NCBI RefSeq assembly: GCF_029624125.1
Contig: NZ_JARSBN010000007.1
Coordinates: 62,001 to 126,000 of the forward strand
Length of the DNA: 64,000 bases
Reading direction: 5' to 3'
Source of the DNA: Winogradskyella marincola
GTDB taxonomy: Bacteria; Bacteroidota; Bacteroidia; Flavobacteriales; Flavobacteriaceae
The notes below the pieces were generated by a model. The model worked only from the letters and a program-made list of their open reading frames with translations. It did not search any database and had not been told where the DNA came from. A program made the position numbers and the translations under genes. Below, in pieces: positions 8,057 through 16,022 of the stretch (its first letter is position 1; each line of letters starts with the position of its first letter).

Positions 8057-9076
8057 ATGAAAAAAAACATATTTAGAGTCGTCTTGTTGGTTGGTACTGT
8101 AATTTCATTATTCTATGTGCCATGGATTTTGGTTTGGGCTTGGATTTTACCCTTACCAAACACCATACAAGAACAAGTAGACGAAACCTTATCTCATGGT
8201 TTTGAAGGCATGATTGTTTATGTTGACCAAGCAGGAAAACCTCCTGCATTTTATACTGGTGGCTGGAAAGACAGAGAAAACAAAACACCTGCAAACCCTA
8301 AGTCGTTATTTAAAATTGCAAGCATAAGCAAACTCTACACTGCAGTTTCTATTGCTAAACTCGCCAAAGCCAATGAATTGTCATTAGATGATACACTTGC
8401 AGATTACTTTCCGGAATTGGTTGGTAGAATTGAAAACGTTGAGACCATTACTCTAAAAATGATGGTACAGCATCGTAGTGGTATTCCAAATTTTACTGAT
8501 AATCCTGCTTACTGGGAAGACGAACAAGAAAATGGTAAAAGAGCACTTGATTTTGCTTTAGATTTGCCAGCAAGTTTTAAACCAGATCAAGGTTACGAAT
8601 ATTCCAACACTAACTATCTTTTACTTCGTAAAATTATAGATAAGGTTTTAGGCTATAGCCACGAACAGTACATCAAAGACACCATATTGCGTCCACTCCA
8701 TCTTAATCATACGTTTTTTTCTCTTAAAGAAGTTAACTTAGACGATGTAATGAGTGGCTATTATATTGGTATAGACCAAGATTTTAAAACCAATGAATAT
8801 GGCATGTTGGCTACCGCAGAAGATGTTGGCACGTTCTTACGCGCTCTAAACGATGGTTCTGTGTTTAATGAAGGTGAGAGAGACATCTATGCGTCTATTT
8901 ATGAGTTTGAACATGGTGGATTGGTACCTGGTTACCAAAGCCTTGCCGAATATCACGAAAATATAGATACTGTGGTTGTACAATTTCTAAACACAACTGA
9001 CTTTAATGGCTACGAATGGAATTTATCAGAGATTTCGATTAATCGTATTGTTAAGATCATTAAGAACCAAAAATAA
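8057..9076 (+). CDS. Serine hydrolase, class C beta-lactamase/PBP4*-like fold
   Basis: A 339-residue member of the beta-lactamase-related serine hydrolases (AmpC/EstB/PBP4* group), with a signal anchor at about 7-31. The catalytic SxxK motif is S89-I-S-K92 (IASISKLYTAV), the YxN motif is YSN (QGYEYSNTNY, about 181-183), and an HGG-type third motif appears in FEHGGLVPGYQ near residue 288. Such proteins are peptidases or esterases of the cell envelope and only rarely true beta-lactamases, so the substrate is unknown. It stands alone within the accessory island, 56 bases before the next lipoprotein gene. Confidence 0.85.
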   Translation: MKKNIFRVVLLVGTVISLFYVPWILVWAWILPLPNTIQEQVDETLSHGFEGMIVYVDQAGKPPAFYTGGWKDRENKTPANPKSLFKIASISKLYTAVSIAKLAKANELSLDDTLADYFPELVGRIENVETITLKMMVQHRSGIPNFTDNPAYWEDEQENGKRALDFALDLPASFKPDQGYEYSNTNYLLLRKIIDKVLGYSHEQYIKDTILRPLHLNHTFFSLKEVNLDDVMSGYYIGIDQDFKTNEYGMLATAEDVGTFLRALNDGSVFNEGERDIYASIYEFEHGGLVPGYQSLAEYHENIDTVVVQFLNTTDFNGYEWNLSEISINRIVKIIKNQK

Positions 9077-9133
9077 AGTGTATGTAGAATCTTTTAATCG
9101 TTGCATACAAACCAAAAAAATTAATATTAACCA

Positions 9134-9814
9134 ATGAAATATATTTTAATACTCAGTCTAGTACTAGCAATGAGTTGCTCCAGTAAAACCAAGTCTGAAA
9201 CTACATCAACAAAAACGGAAAATCAAGAAAATTTAATCGCAGTTTTAGACACTATCTGGAAAGCGGAACAACTACCAATTAGAAAAAGAGATTCTCTTAT
9301 GAAACTATATGGTGCAGAATCGGAGTTAGTGAAAGAACAACAAGCCAACTATAAAAAAAATCATAGCATCAATGAAAAAAAAGTGAAGGATATTCTAGAC
9401 ACTTATGGATGGCCAACCAAAGAAATGTCCGGTGGCGAGCAAGGTAATTGGACGATATGCAATGTTATACAACACTCAGACAATGCAGTTAGAATACAGT
9501 ATCTTCCAATGATGAAACAAGCTGTAAAAGATAAAAAATTAGAGCCTCGATTTTTAGTTAGAGCAGAAGACAGAATAGCAACAGAAAGAGGTAATTTACA
9601 AATCTATGGCGGACAAATGAAGTACTATCCAGAAACCAAGAGCTTTAATCTTTGGCCTGTTTTTGATCCAGAAAATATAGATAAAAGAAGAACTGAAATT
9701 GGGCTCGATTCAATAGCGATATTTCTAAAAAATAGATTTAATTTTGAATGGAATCTTGAAGAGCAAAAAAAGCGGACAGAAGCGTTTTTAAAAGAACATA
9801 ATAAACAAAAATGA
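9134..9814 (+). CDS. DUF6624-like lipoprotein
   Basis: A 226-residue lipoprotein (signal ILSLVLAMSC, lipidated Cys at about 15). The mature protein is helical and carries a block I associate with the DUF6624 family: GWPTKEMSGGEQGNW, then a QHSDNAVRIQYLPMMKQA helix, then LVRAEDRIATERGNLQIYGGQM and LWPVFDPENIDKRR. The function of the family is not established. It is probably transcribed with the serine hydrolase upstream. Its stop codon is followed within about 15 bases by another palindromic element, as for other genes in this island. Confidence 0.75.
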   Translation: MKYILILSLVLAMSCSSKTKSETTSTKTENQENLIAVLDTIWKAEQLPIRKRDSLMKLYGAESELVKEQQANYKKNHSINEKKVKDILDTYGWPTKEMSGGEQGNWTICNVIQHSDNAVRIQYLPMMKQAVKDKKLEPRFLVRAEDRIATERGNLQIYGGQMKYYPETKSFNLWPVFDPENIDKRRTEIGLDSIAIFLKNRFNFEWNLEEQKKRTEAFLKEHNKQK

Positions 9815-9829
9815 CGAAATGCTAATAAT

Positions 9830-9899
9830 GGCTAAAAGTAATTGCTTGGTCTAGCCTTCTTCTGAAAATCCTCGCAACTACTCATAGCCGAGACCGTTG
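9830..9899. repeat. Second imperfect palindrome of the island
   Basis: GGCTAAAAGTAATTGC (9830-9845) pairs with GCAACTACTCATAGCC (9874-9889) at 13 of 16 positions. The right end CGAGACCGTTG (9889-9899) differs by one base from the end of the element at 7298-7308. It follows the stop codon of the DUF6624-like gene and marks the right edge of the island. Confidence 0.55.
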
Positions 9900-10022
9900 T
9901 GTGCAACTCAAACTCCCTCACCACAACCAACACTTTACTCAACCAAAGGCATCATTAACTCACACGTATTTTATATCTTTAACCAAACGCTTTAGTTTAG
10001 AGGTAAACAAAACCTAGATATT

Positions 10023-10439
10023 ATGAAAACACAAACAGCTACACAGAACAAAGCATTCAAAACTTTTGGTTTTGCATTGGTTTTAATGATGACATTATTT
10101 TCGTTTAACACCACTTTTGCCCAAACTAAAGAAGCTACGCAAGAACGTACCATAAAAGGGCTAGTATCTAACGAAGATGGCCCTTTACCTGGCGCAAACA
10201 TTACATTAGATGGCACCAGAGTTGGCGCAGTAACAGACGATGATGGTAAGTTTACGTTTCCAAAAAAACTTAAAACCGGAGATGTATTGGTCTTTAGCTA
10301 CCTTGGTTACGAAACCCAAAAGGTATCCATTACAGACAAAACAAGCTTTATTACTTTAGAACTTACACCAGACATGGTAGAAATGATTGGTGCTGTTGAC
10401 ACCAATAAGCCTTACAAATCTAAACGCAAAAAGAATTAA
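10023..10439 (+). CDS. Secreted carboxypeptidase-regulatory-like domain protein
   Basis: A 138-residue exported protein. A signal peptide (about 17-37, LMMTLFSFNTTFAQ) precedes a single carboxypeptidase-D regulatory-like beta-sandwich: TIKGLVSNEDGPLPGANITL, TDDDGKFTFPKKLKTGDVLV, FSYLGYETQKVSI. This is the same domain that opens SusC-type receptors, but no plug or barrel follows, and the protein ends in a basic tail KPYKSKRKKN. Free-standing copies of this kind are common in Bacteroidota and their role is unclear. The next gene begins 9 bases after its stop, so the two probably form an operon. Confidence 0.8.
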   Translation: MKTQTATQNKAFKTFGFALVLMMTLFSFNTTFAQTKEATQERTIKGLVSNEDGPLPGANITLDGTRVGAVTDDDGKFTFPKKLKTGDVLVFSYLGYETQKVSITDKTSFITLELTPDMVEMIGAVDTNKPYKSKRKKN

Positions 10440-10448
10440 ATTTAAGCT

Positions 10449-11471
10449 TTGCAAAAGACAGCTTTATTACTAGTACTGCTTTTTTTAAGTTTATGTGAAC
10501 TTAATGCTCAAATCTCAGATTTTGACCATATAAATTTTAAAAAAGCAGATAGTATTGCCTTAAGTTTAAAAGGCGAAAACCTCACAAATCTACCTGAACT
10601 TTCTTACAAGCTTACAAGCAATCTTAAAACAGACGCAGAGCGTTTTAGAGCTATTTACAGATGGGTTTGCGATAATATCGCTAATGATTACACGCTTTAC
10701 CTTAGAAACAGTCGACAACGACAGCGTTTTAAAAAAGACAGCTTAAAACTTACTGCTTGGAATACAAAGTTTAGGACCAAACTCTTCAACAGGTTACTAA
10801 AAAGAAAACAAACCATATGCACAGGATATGCTTATTTGGTAAAAACTTTAGCTGACTTTGCTAATATCGACTGTAAAATTGTGCAAGGATATGGACGTGT
10901 TAGCACTACAAATATTGAAACTCTAGATTTGCCAAACCACTCTTGGAATGCCGTAAACCTTAATAACAAATGGTATCTGTGCGATCCTACTTGGGCAAGT
11001 GGTATTCCTAGTCCTAAAACCAATAAATTTATTTTTCAGTATAATGATGGTTTCTTTTTGGCTAACCCAAAACTATTTGCTGTAAACCACTTTCCTGTTG
11101 ATAAACAATGGTGGCTTTTATATGGTAGTGATATTCCTTCTTTTGAGACTTTTTTAAGCTCTCCTATTCTTTATGGTAACGCATACAAAAAACTAGAACT
11201 ACACAATGCGCCTCAGCAGATGCATCATAATATAAAACCTTTAGAAAAAGTGATTTTTAAGTATCAGCTAAAGGATAACACCAAAACCCAAAACATTAAG
11301 CTTGGGTTTGATAATGGTTTTAGCACATGGAAAAATCAGCCAACTTCGATTTCTATAAATGATAAATCTTTGGAGGTAGAACACCAGTTTACTCAAACTG
11401 GCTTTTATGATGTGCATCTCTATATAGATGATGATTTAATTTCTACATATACTGTAGAAGTTAAGAAATGA
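10449..11471 (+). CDS. Secreted transglutaminase-like protein
   Basis: A 340-residue protein with a TTG start followed by a signal peptide (LLLVLLFLSLCELNAQ). The central domain is a transglutaminase/cysteine-protease fold with a visible triad: Cys in TICTGYAYLVK (about 123), His in PNHSWNAV (about 162) and Asp in LCDPTWASG (about 180). The phrase YRWVCDNIAND before it is typical of the family. The C-terminus looks like a beta-sandwich domain. Bacterial members are usually proteases or amidases acting in the envelope; the substrate is unknown. The TTG start is chosen because it places the signal peptide first and no in-frame ATG lies closer. It abuts the convergent next gene with no gap. Confidence 0.78.
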   Translation: MQKTALLLVLLFLSLCELNAQISDFDHINFKKADSIALSLKGENLTNLPELSYKLTSNLKTDAERFRAIYRWVCDNIANDYTLYLRNSRQRQRFKKDSLKLTAWNTKFRTKLFNRLLKRKQTICTGYAYLVKTLADFANIDCKIVQGYGRVSTTNIETLDLPNHSWNAVNLNNKWYLCDPTWASGIPSPKTNKFIFQYNDGFFLANPKLFAVNHFPVDKQWWLLYGSDIPSFETFLSSPILYGNAYKKLELHNAPQQMHHNIKPLEKVIFKYQLKDNTKTQNIKLGFDNGFSTWKNQPTSISINDKSLEVEHQFTQTGFYDVHLYIDDDLISTYTVEVKK

Positions 11472-12311
11472 TTAAAGCATTTTTAGCGTGTTGATTTCTT
11501 GCTCTGTAAGATGTTTCCAATGACCTCTAGGAATATCTTTTTTGGTTAAATGCCCAATAGCAACACAATCTATCTTTACCAAGTCGTATTTTAAAGTTTC
11601 AAAAATGGTTCTTAGTATTGAGTTTCCGGTGTTTTTAATCTTTATACCTATGTTATTCTTTGACTCACCTTCGATATAGCTTATATCTTCAACAGTAATT
11701 AAATTACCGTCTATATTAAAGCCTTCTTTAATCTTCTTTAAGTCTTCAAACTTTAAGTTTTTATTTAATTCTACCTGAAACAATCGAGCAACACCATTTT
11801 TAGAATTGGTAAATTTTTGAACTACTTTTTCATCGTTAGTAAACAATAAAAGCCCAAGAGAATTTCTTCCTAAACGACCTATTGGTCTAATATTAGCACT
11901 CGTTGCATTTGCAACTAAGTCCATAACCGTTCTTCCCTTACCTTCTGCTGTTGTAGTTGCAAAACCTTTAGGTTTATTAAGTAATACATAGACTTTTGGC
12001 TCTGGCGCAATACGCTGACCATCAAAACGCACATCATCTTCGCGCTTTACTTTATAACCCATTTCTGTAACCACTTTTCCGTTTACGGTTACCAAACCAA
12101 TGGCTATATTTTCATCAGCTTCTCTTCGCGAACATATACCAGAGTTCGCTATATATTTATTTAAACGTATTTCATCTGAATTAGATGTCGTTTTTGGTTT
12201 TGCTTTCTTTTTGAAAGGAGCATTACCTCGCGCTAAACTTTTTGATTTGCGGTTAGCTTGTCCTCTTCCCGAAGTATTTCCTCTTCCTTTGCTATCTTGA
12301 TGTCTGCTCAT
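11472..12311 (-). CDS. RluB/RsuA-family pseudouridine synthase homologue, catalytic Asp replaced
   Basis: The architecture is that of 23S/16S rRNA pseudouridine synthases of the RsuA/RluB family: a basic low-complexity N-terminus (1-42), an S4 RNA-binding domain (about 46-105, RLNKYIANSGICSRREAD), then the synthase domain. In the signature that normally reads GRLD the sequence is PIGRLGRNSLGLLLFTND, so the catalytic Asp position (148) is Gly. The normally Arg-rich motif before the last helix (GKNRQVRR in active enzymes) reads NTGNSILRT. Loss of pseudouridylation with retained RNA binding is inferred. The start at 12311 is preferred to an upstream one at 12371, because a TACCTTTG promoter box lies at 12358-12365. 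Confidence 0.82.
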   Translation of the reverse strand: MSRHQDSKGRGNTSGRGQANRKSKSLARGNAPFKKKAKPKTTSNSDEIRLNKYIANSGICSRREADENIAIGLVTVNGKVVTEMGYKVKREDDVRFDGQRIAPEPKVYVLLNKPKGFATTTAEGKGRTVMDLVANATSANIRPIGRLGRNSLGLLLFTNDEKVVQKFTNSKNGVARLFQVELNKNLKFEDLKKIKEGFNIDGNLITVEDISYIEGESKNNIGIKIKNTGNSILRTIFETLKYDLVKIDCVAIGHLTKKDIPRGHWKHLTEQEINTLKML

Positions 12312-12357
12312 ATTAATTTGTTTTTCACCTGCATTAAAGCTTTGATGAATTTTGATG

Positions 12358-12365
12358 CAAAGGTA
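12358..12365 (-). promoter_or_regulatory. -7 promoter box for the pseudouridine synthase-like gene
   Basis: Minus-strand TACCTTTG is a perfect TAnnTTTG box followed by GCA. A TTG lies 16 bases upstream of it, slightly close for the usual -33 element. It places the transcript start near 12354 and excludes the longer reading frame start at 12371. Confidence 0.5.
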
Positions 12366-12424
12366 TAACAATAGTTTATATCAACTATTAATTTCTATAG
12401 TTGTTTATACTTAGAATGAAAAGA

Positions 12425-13327
12425 TTATAATCTATTTAAAACCACAGAGACATCAATAAGCAAAATAGAGAATACACCTGCTACTATGATAAATTTTAAA
12501 ATATTATGAAGAATGAGGTAGTGTGTTTTGTTATTAGACCTCCAAAGAATTAACAAGAAAAAGAAGAGCAAAATCACACTTAAATAAAAGAAATAATACA
12601 TGTAACCAATCTTAAAAAACAGAATAAGTGCAATACCAGAAATGATTGTTAGAAAAGCTAAAACAGTAAGCATTACTTTAGAAGTACGCTCACCATACAC
12701 CACAGGAACTGTCTTATAGTTTAAAGCTAAATCACCTTTTATATTCTCTAAATCTTTGGTTAATTCTCGCATGGACACCAATAAAAATAAAAATATGGCG
12801 TGCGCAAAAATGACCAATTCAAAATTTTGATAATAGATAAAAATCACAAAAAATGGTGTTACAGTAAGGATTGCAGACACCAAATTCCCAGTCATTGGTT
12901 GTTTTTTGAACCTGTGTGAATACAACCATATACCAAAAATGTAAAACGCAAAGAATACAACAGCACTAAAGGACACGTAACTTGCAAAAACTACTGCTAA
13001 GAAATTCAATACAAAATAAAAGGACAACTTTGTATTTTGGCTTACCAAACGATCTAGCATTGTTTTTCTTGGCCTGTTGATTAAGTCTTTTTCGGAATCG
13101 TAGAAATTATTAATAATGTAACCTGCTGCTATGGTTGCAGATGAGGCTAAAACCAGCATTAGCAAATTAACATCAAACAACACCTTTTTTAATGGCTTAT
13201 CGTGAGCAAAAATGTAAACTGATGCCAGATATTGCGCAATAACTACAACTAAAATATTGTAGCCACGTACTACCGAAAACAGGCTGAAGAATTTTAACAG
13301 AATATGTTTCTGCTTTCTGTTTAGCAT
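12425..13327 (-). CDS. UbiA-family prenyltransferase
   Basis: A 300-residue, roughly eight-helix inner-membrane prenyltransferase. The two Asp-rich motifs that bind the prenyl diphosphate through magnesium are visible: NNFYDSEKDLINRP (about 70-84) and DLENIKGDLALNYKT (about 192-206). Members in this flavobacterial context are often annotated as geranylgeranylglycerol-phosphate geranylgeranyltransferase-like. Menaquinone or another lipid acceptor is also possible, and the acceptor cannot be read from sequence. Next to it are two mevalonate-pathway genes, which fits use of an isoprenoid substrate. A terminator hairpin lies just upstream of its start codon, so it is probably expressed partly independently of mevalonate kinase. 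Confidence 0.85.
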   Translation of the reverse strand: MLNRKQKHILLKFFSLFSVVRGYNILVVVIAQYLASVYIFAHDKPLKKVLFDVNLLMLVLASSATIAAGYIINNFYDSEKDLINRPRKTMLDRLVSQNTKLSFYFVLNFLAVVFASYVSFSAVVFFAFYIFGIWLYSHRFKKQPMTGNLVSAILTVTPFFVIFIYYQNFELVIFAHAIFLFLLVSMRELTKDLENIKGDLALNYKTVPVVYGERTSKVMLTVLAFLTIISGIALILFFKIGYMYYFFYLSVILLFFFLLILWRSNNKTHYLILHNILKFIIVAGVFSILLIDVSVVLNRL

Positions 13328-13340
13328 AAAAATTAGAATT

Positions 13341-13377
13341 AAAAAAACCTCACAAATTACAGGAATCTGTGAGGTTT
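13341..13377 (-). terminator. Rho-independent terminator after mevalonate kinase
   Basis: On the minus strand a perfect 10-base stem, AAACCTCACA/TGTGAGGTTT (arms 13368-13377 and 13345-13354), with a 13-base loop is followed by a run of seven T. It lies between the mevalonate kinase stop and the UbiA-family start, ending only about 14 bases before that start codon. Confidence 0.8.
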
Positions 13378-13396
13378 AAATGTAATATTTTTAGTT

Positions 13397-14326
13397 CTAA
13401 AAGTTGTAAACAACTTCTAATTTCTGACCTTTCAAAGCTGCTTTAGCTTTTTCTATATCTTCTGTAAAACCTAAGATGTAGCCACCACCTCCAGAGCCAC
13501 AAAGCTTTAGATAGTAGTCATTAGTTTCGATACCTTTTTTCCAAAGTTCATGAAATTGATTAGGTATCATAGGCTTAAAATTATTTAATACAATTTTAGA
13601 AAGCTGCTTTGTGTTTCTAAACAAAGACTTGATATCTCCTTTTAAGAAATCATCTACACAAGCATCTGTATGTTTTATAAACTGCTCTTTTAGCATACTA
13701 CGGAAGCCTTCGCTTTTCATGTTTTCCATAAAAATACTAACCATTGGTGCAGTTTCTCCAACAATACCACTATCTAATAAAAACACAGCTCCTTTACCTT
13801 CTGTACTTTGAGATGGTATGCCTGTTGCCTCAATATTATCTTTAGATTTGATTAAAATTGGTAGACTTAAGTAGCTATTTAGAGGATCTAAACCTGAAGA
13901 TTTTCCATGAAAAAACGATTCCATTTCAGAAAAAATAGCTTTTAACTTTAATAGTTTTTCTCGTGTTAAGTTTTCTAAAACCGTAATCTTTTCTGTAGCA
14001 TACTTGTCATAAATCGCTGCTACCAATGCACCACTACTCCCTACTCCATAGCCTTGAGGAATGGATGAATCGAAGTACATACCTGCTTCTACATCTGTCT
14101 TTAGTTTATCTATATCAAAAGACACTAAATCTTTATCTAAATTTGCTAAATAAGAAGCAAAACGTTTTAAACTTTCATTAGATTTTACAGCCTCTTCAGA
14201 TGGATTTTCATCAACCTTTAAAGCTCCATTGTAAAAATTATAAGGTATAGATAAACCCTTAGAATCTTTAATGATTCCATACTCACCGAAGAGTAAAATT
14301 TTTGAGTAGAAAAGAGGTCCTTTCAT
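13397..14326 (-). CDS. Mevalonate kinase-like GHMP kinase
   Basis: A cytoplasmic GHMP-family kinase of about 309 residues, predicted to phosphorylate mevalonate in isoprenoid synthesis. The N-terminus reads YSKILLFGEYGII (substrate-contact region). The ATP-binding loop is GYGVGSSGALVAA, and the C-terminal glycine-rich motif is LCGSGGGGYILGF. The region HGKSSGLDPLNS holds the catalytic Asp. Placement beside diphosphomevalonate decarboxylase supports mevalonate kinase over other GHMP kinases. An upstream ATG at 14353 is rejected because a TATATTTG promoter box (14351-14358) overlaps it. Confidence 0.85.
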   Translation of the reverse strand: MKGPLFYSKILLFGEYGIIKDSKGLSIPYNFYNGALKVDENPSEEAVKSNESLKRFASYLANLDKDLVSFDIDKLKTDVEAGMYFDSSIPQGYGVGSSGALVAAIYDKYATEKITVLENLTREKLLKLKAIFSEMESFFHGKSSGLDPLNSYLSLPILIKSKDNIEATGIPSQSTEGKGAVFLLDSGIVGETAPMVSIFMENMKSEGFRSMLKEQFIKHTDACVDDFLKGDIKSLFRNTKQLSKIVLNNFKPMIPNQFHELWKKGIETNDYYLKLCGSGGGGYILGFTEDIEKAKAALKGQKLEVVYNF

Positions 14327-14350
14327 AATGGTATTAAACGATTTCTTTAA

Positions 14351-14358
14351 CAAATATA
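14351..14358 (-). promoter_or_regulatory. -7 promoter box for mevalonate kinase
   Basis: Minus-strand TATATTTG matches TAnnTTTG exactly and lies 25 bases before the chosen start codon. It overlaps the alternative upstream ATG. No well-spaced -33 TTG is evident. Confidence 0.45.
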
Positions 14359-14402
14359 CGGATTAATCCGCTATATGGTTTGCTGTCAAGCCCTAAGCAG
14401 TG

Positions 14403-15482
14403 TTATTTTTTAATTAACTGTGCGCCTTTACCTACAACATCTGTAATAAAATGCCCATTTTGGCAAAATACAGTCAGTTCTTTTTTTATAAAATTTAGCA
14501 CACTTTCTTTTTCATTTTCAGGATATAACACATGCACGTTAGCACCTGCATCTAAAGTAAAACATACATTAGAATTATTTTCTTCTCTATGCTTCCAGAT
14601 TTTATTAATTATCTCTAACGTATTAGGCTTCATTAAAATAAAGTAAGGCATACTCGTCATCATCATTGCATGAAGCGTTAAAGCCTCACTCTCAACAATT
14701 TCTACAAAGCTTTGCAAATCACCAGAAGCTAAAACGGCTTTAAGTTTTGCTAAATTTTCATGTGCTTGCGCAAAACGTTGCTGAGCAAAAGGATGACCAT
14801 ACATTAATTTATGACCAACTGTACTGCTCACTTGTTTTTCGCCCTTATCAACTAAAAGTATAGTATCTTGATAATTATTGAAGTTAGAATGTACTTCGCC
14901 ATCAAATTTAATTCCATATAAATCTGAACTTTCTGCACTCTCATTTTGTCCCCAAACTACCAACTCTCCTTCGATACTTCTACAAGCACTACCAGAGCCT
15001 AATCTGGCTAAAAACGATGCTTTTTTGTTGAAATATTCTGAAGTGTAATCAGTACCTAAATCTACCTCAACACTCATTAAACATAATGCCAACGCACTCA
15101 TACCTGAAGCAGAAGATGCAATACCAGAACTGTGAGGAAAGGTGTTAGAAGTTTCTATCTTAAAATGATAATCTCTTAAAAAAGGTACGTACGCTTCTAT
15201 ACGCTCAAAAAAAGTTTGAATTTTTGGTTTGAAGGCTTCGTTTTGCTTTCCTTCAAAATACACATCAAAACTAAAATCTTTAGTTTCTTTTTTAGTGTAA
15301 GTAAGCTTTGTAATGGTCTTACAGTTAGATAGTGTAAAGCTTATTGATGGGTTTTCTGGAATTTGATTTTCCTTTTTTCCCCAATATTTTATTAATGCAA
15401 TATTACTTGGTGATTCCCATTTTACTGAGCCACTTTCTACACTTGAATTATAATTTTTAAGGATAAAATCTTCAGCCTTCAT
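14403..15482 (-). CDS. mvaD: Diphosphomevalonate decarboxylase
   Basis: MvaD catalyses ATP-dependent decarboxylation of mevalonate diphosphate to isopentenyl diphosphate. Hallmarks are SPSNIALIKYWGKKE at the N-terminus (about 26-40), NPSISFTLS, the GHMP ATP loop PHSSGIASSASGMSALAL (about 116-133) and the late catalytic region TLDAGANVHVLYP. The length of 359 residues is normal or slightly long. It is the third gene of an apparent operon with the flavoprotein and DUF1697 genes upstream (gap of 3 bases). Together with the neighbouring kinase it shows that this organism makes isoprenoids by the mevalonate route, as other Flavobacteriia do. Confidence 0.93.
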   Translation of the reverse strand: MKAEDFILKNYNSSVESGSVKWESPSNIALIKYWGKKENQIPENPSISFTLSNCKTITKLTYTKKETKDFSFDVYFEGKQNEAFKPKIQTFFERIEAYVPFLRDYHFKIETSNTFPHSSGIASSASGMSALALCLMSVEVDLGTDYTSEYFNKKASFLARLGSGSACRSIEGELVVWGQNESAESSDLYGIKFDGEVHSNFNNYQDTILLVDKGEKQVSSTVGHKLMYGHPFAQQRFAQAHENLAKLKAVLASGDLQSFVEIVESEALTLHAMMMTSMPYFILMKPNTLEIINKIWKHREENNSNVCFTLDAGANVHVLYPENEKESVLNFIKKELTVFCQNGHFITDVVGKGAQLIKK

Positions 15483-15485
15483 TTT

Positions 15486-16022
15486 TTAATTTTCTGCCGA
15501 CAAAGATAGTAACTTTAGCATAGTTTTATAGTTTCTTGCTGTGGCATTGACTTTTAGTTTTTTCTCAAAATAGTTGAGACTGAATTTTGCATTGCCATAA
15601 CCCTTGTCTGAATAGAAATAAAGACCGTCATTTATAATTTTATATTCCTCGTGTTCATAGACTTTTTCGTAAGCTACCTCAACTAAATCTTCTTGCGGAA
15701 CATGAGATAATATGGCAAAATAACTGTTGCTTTTTTGGTCTTCGGAAAACGGACAATCGTCAAATATTTTTTGTAATTGTTGTCTGGTTCTTACCATTAC
15801 TGAAACTTCAAAACCAAAATGAGTTTCAATAGATTTTCTTATTCCATTTTCTAACTGCGTAAATGGTATTTCTTTTGTTTGAAAGATTACATTACCGCTT
15901 TGTATGTATGTTTTAACATTAGAAAATCCAATCTTAGTTAGCAAATCTCTTAACTCTGCCATTGGCACTTTTCTATGTCCACCAACGTTGATGCCTCTTA
16001 ATAATGCGATGTAAGTTTTCAT
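15486..16022 (-). CDS. DUF1697 family protein
   Basis: About 178 residues starting MKTYIALLRGINVGGHRKVP, which is the signature opening of DUF1697 proteins. Also present are KTYIQSGNVIF, an ExxI/R helix region and a C-terminal NYFEKKLKVNATARNYKTM. The family is cytoplasmic, widespread and without an established activity. The start at 16022 overlaps the stop codon of the upstream flavoprotein by one base (TAATG), indicating coupling. A longer frame begins at 16064, but its extra residues (MDRCLHCVAINSRI) are translated inside the flavoprotein gene and do not resemble the family. Confidence 0.88.
   Translation of the reverse strand: MKTYIALLRGINVGGHRKVPMAELRDLLTKIGFSNVKTYIQSGNVIFQTKEIPFTQLENGIRKSIETHFGFEVSVMVRTRQQLQKIFDDCPFSEDQKSNSYFAILSHVPQEDLVEVAYEKVYEHEEYKIINDGLYFYSDKGYGNAKFSLNYFEKKLKVNATARNYKTMLKLLSLSAEN

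Noticed and set aside
9079-9119. TGTATG/CATACA dyad after the serine hydrolase as a terminator
   Set aside because: Six-pair arms with a 29-base loop and no convincing T-run.
5860-9905. Calling the island a true integron
   Set aside because: No IntI-type integrase, attI site or cassette promoter is present, and the arms match the R-site consensus only with mismatches. Kept as a finding, not as a feature call.
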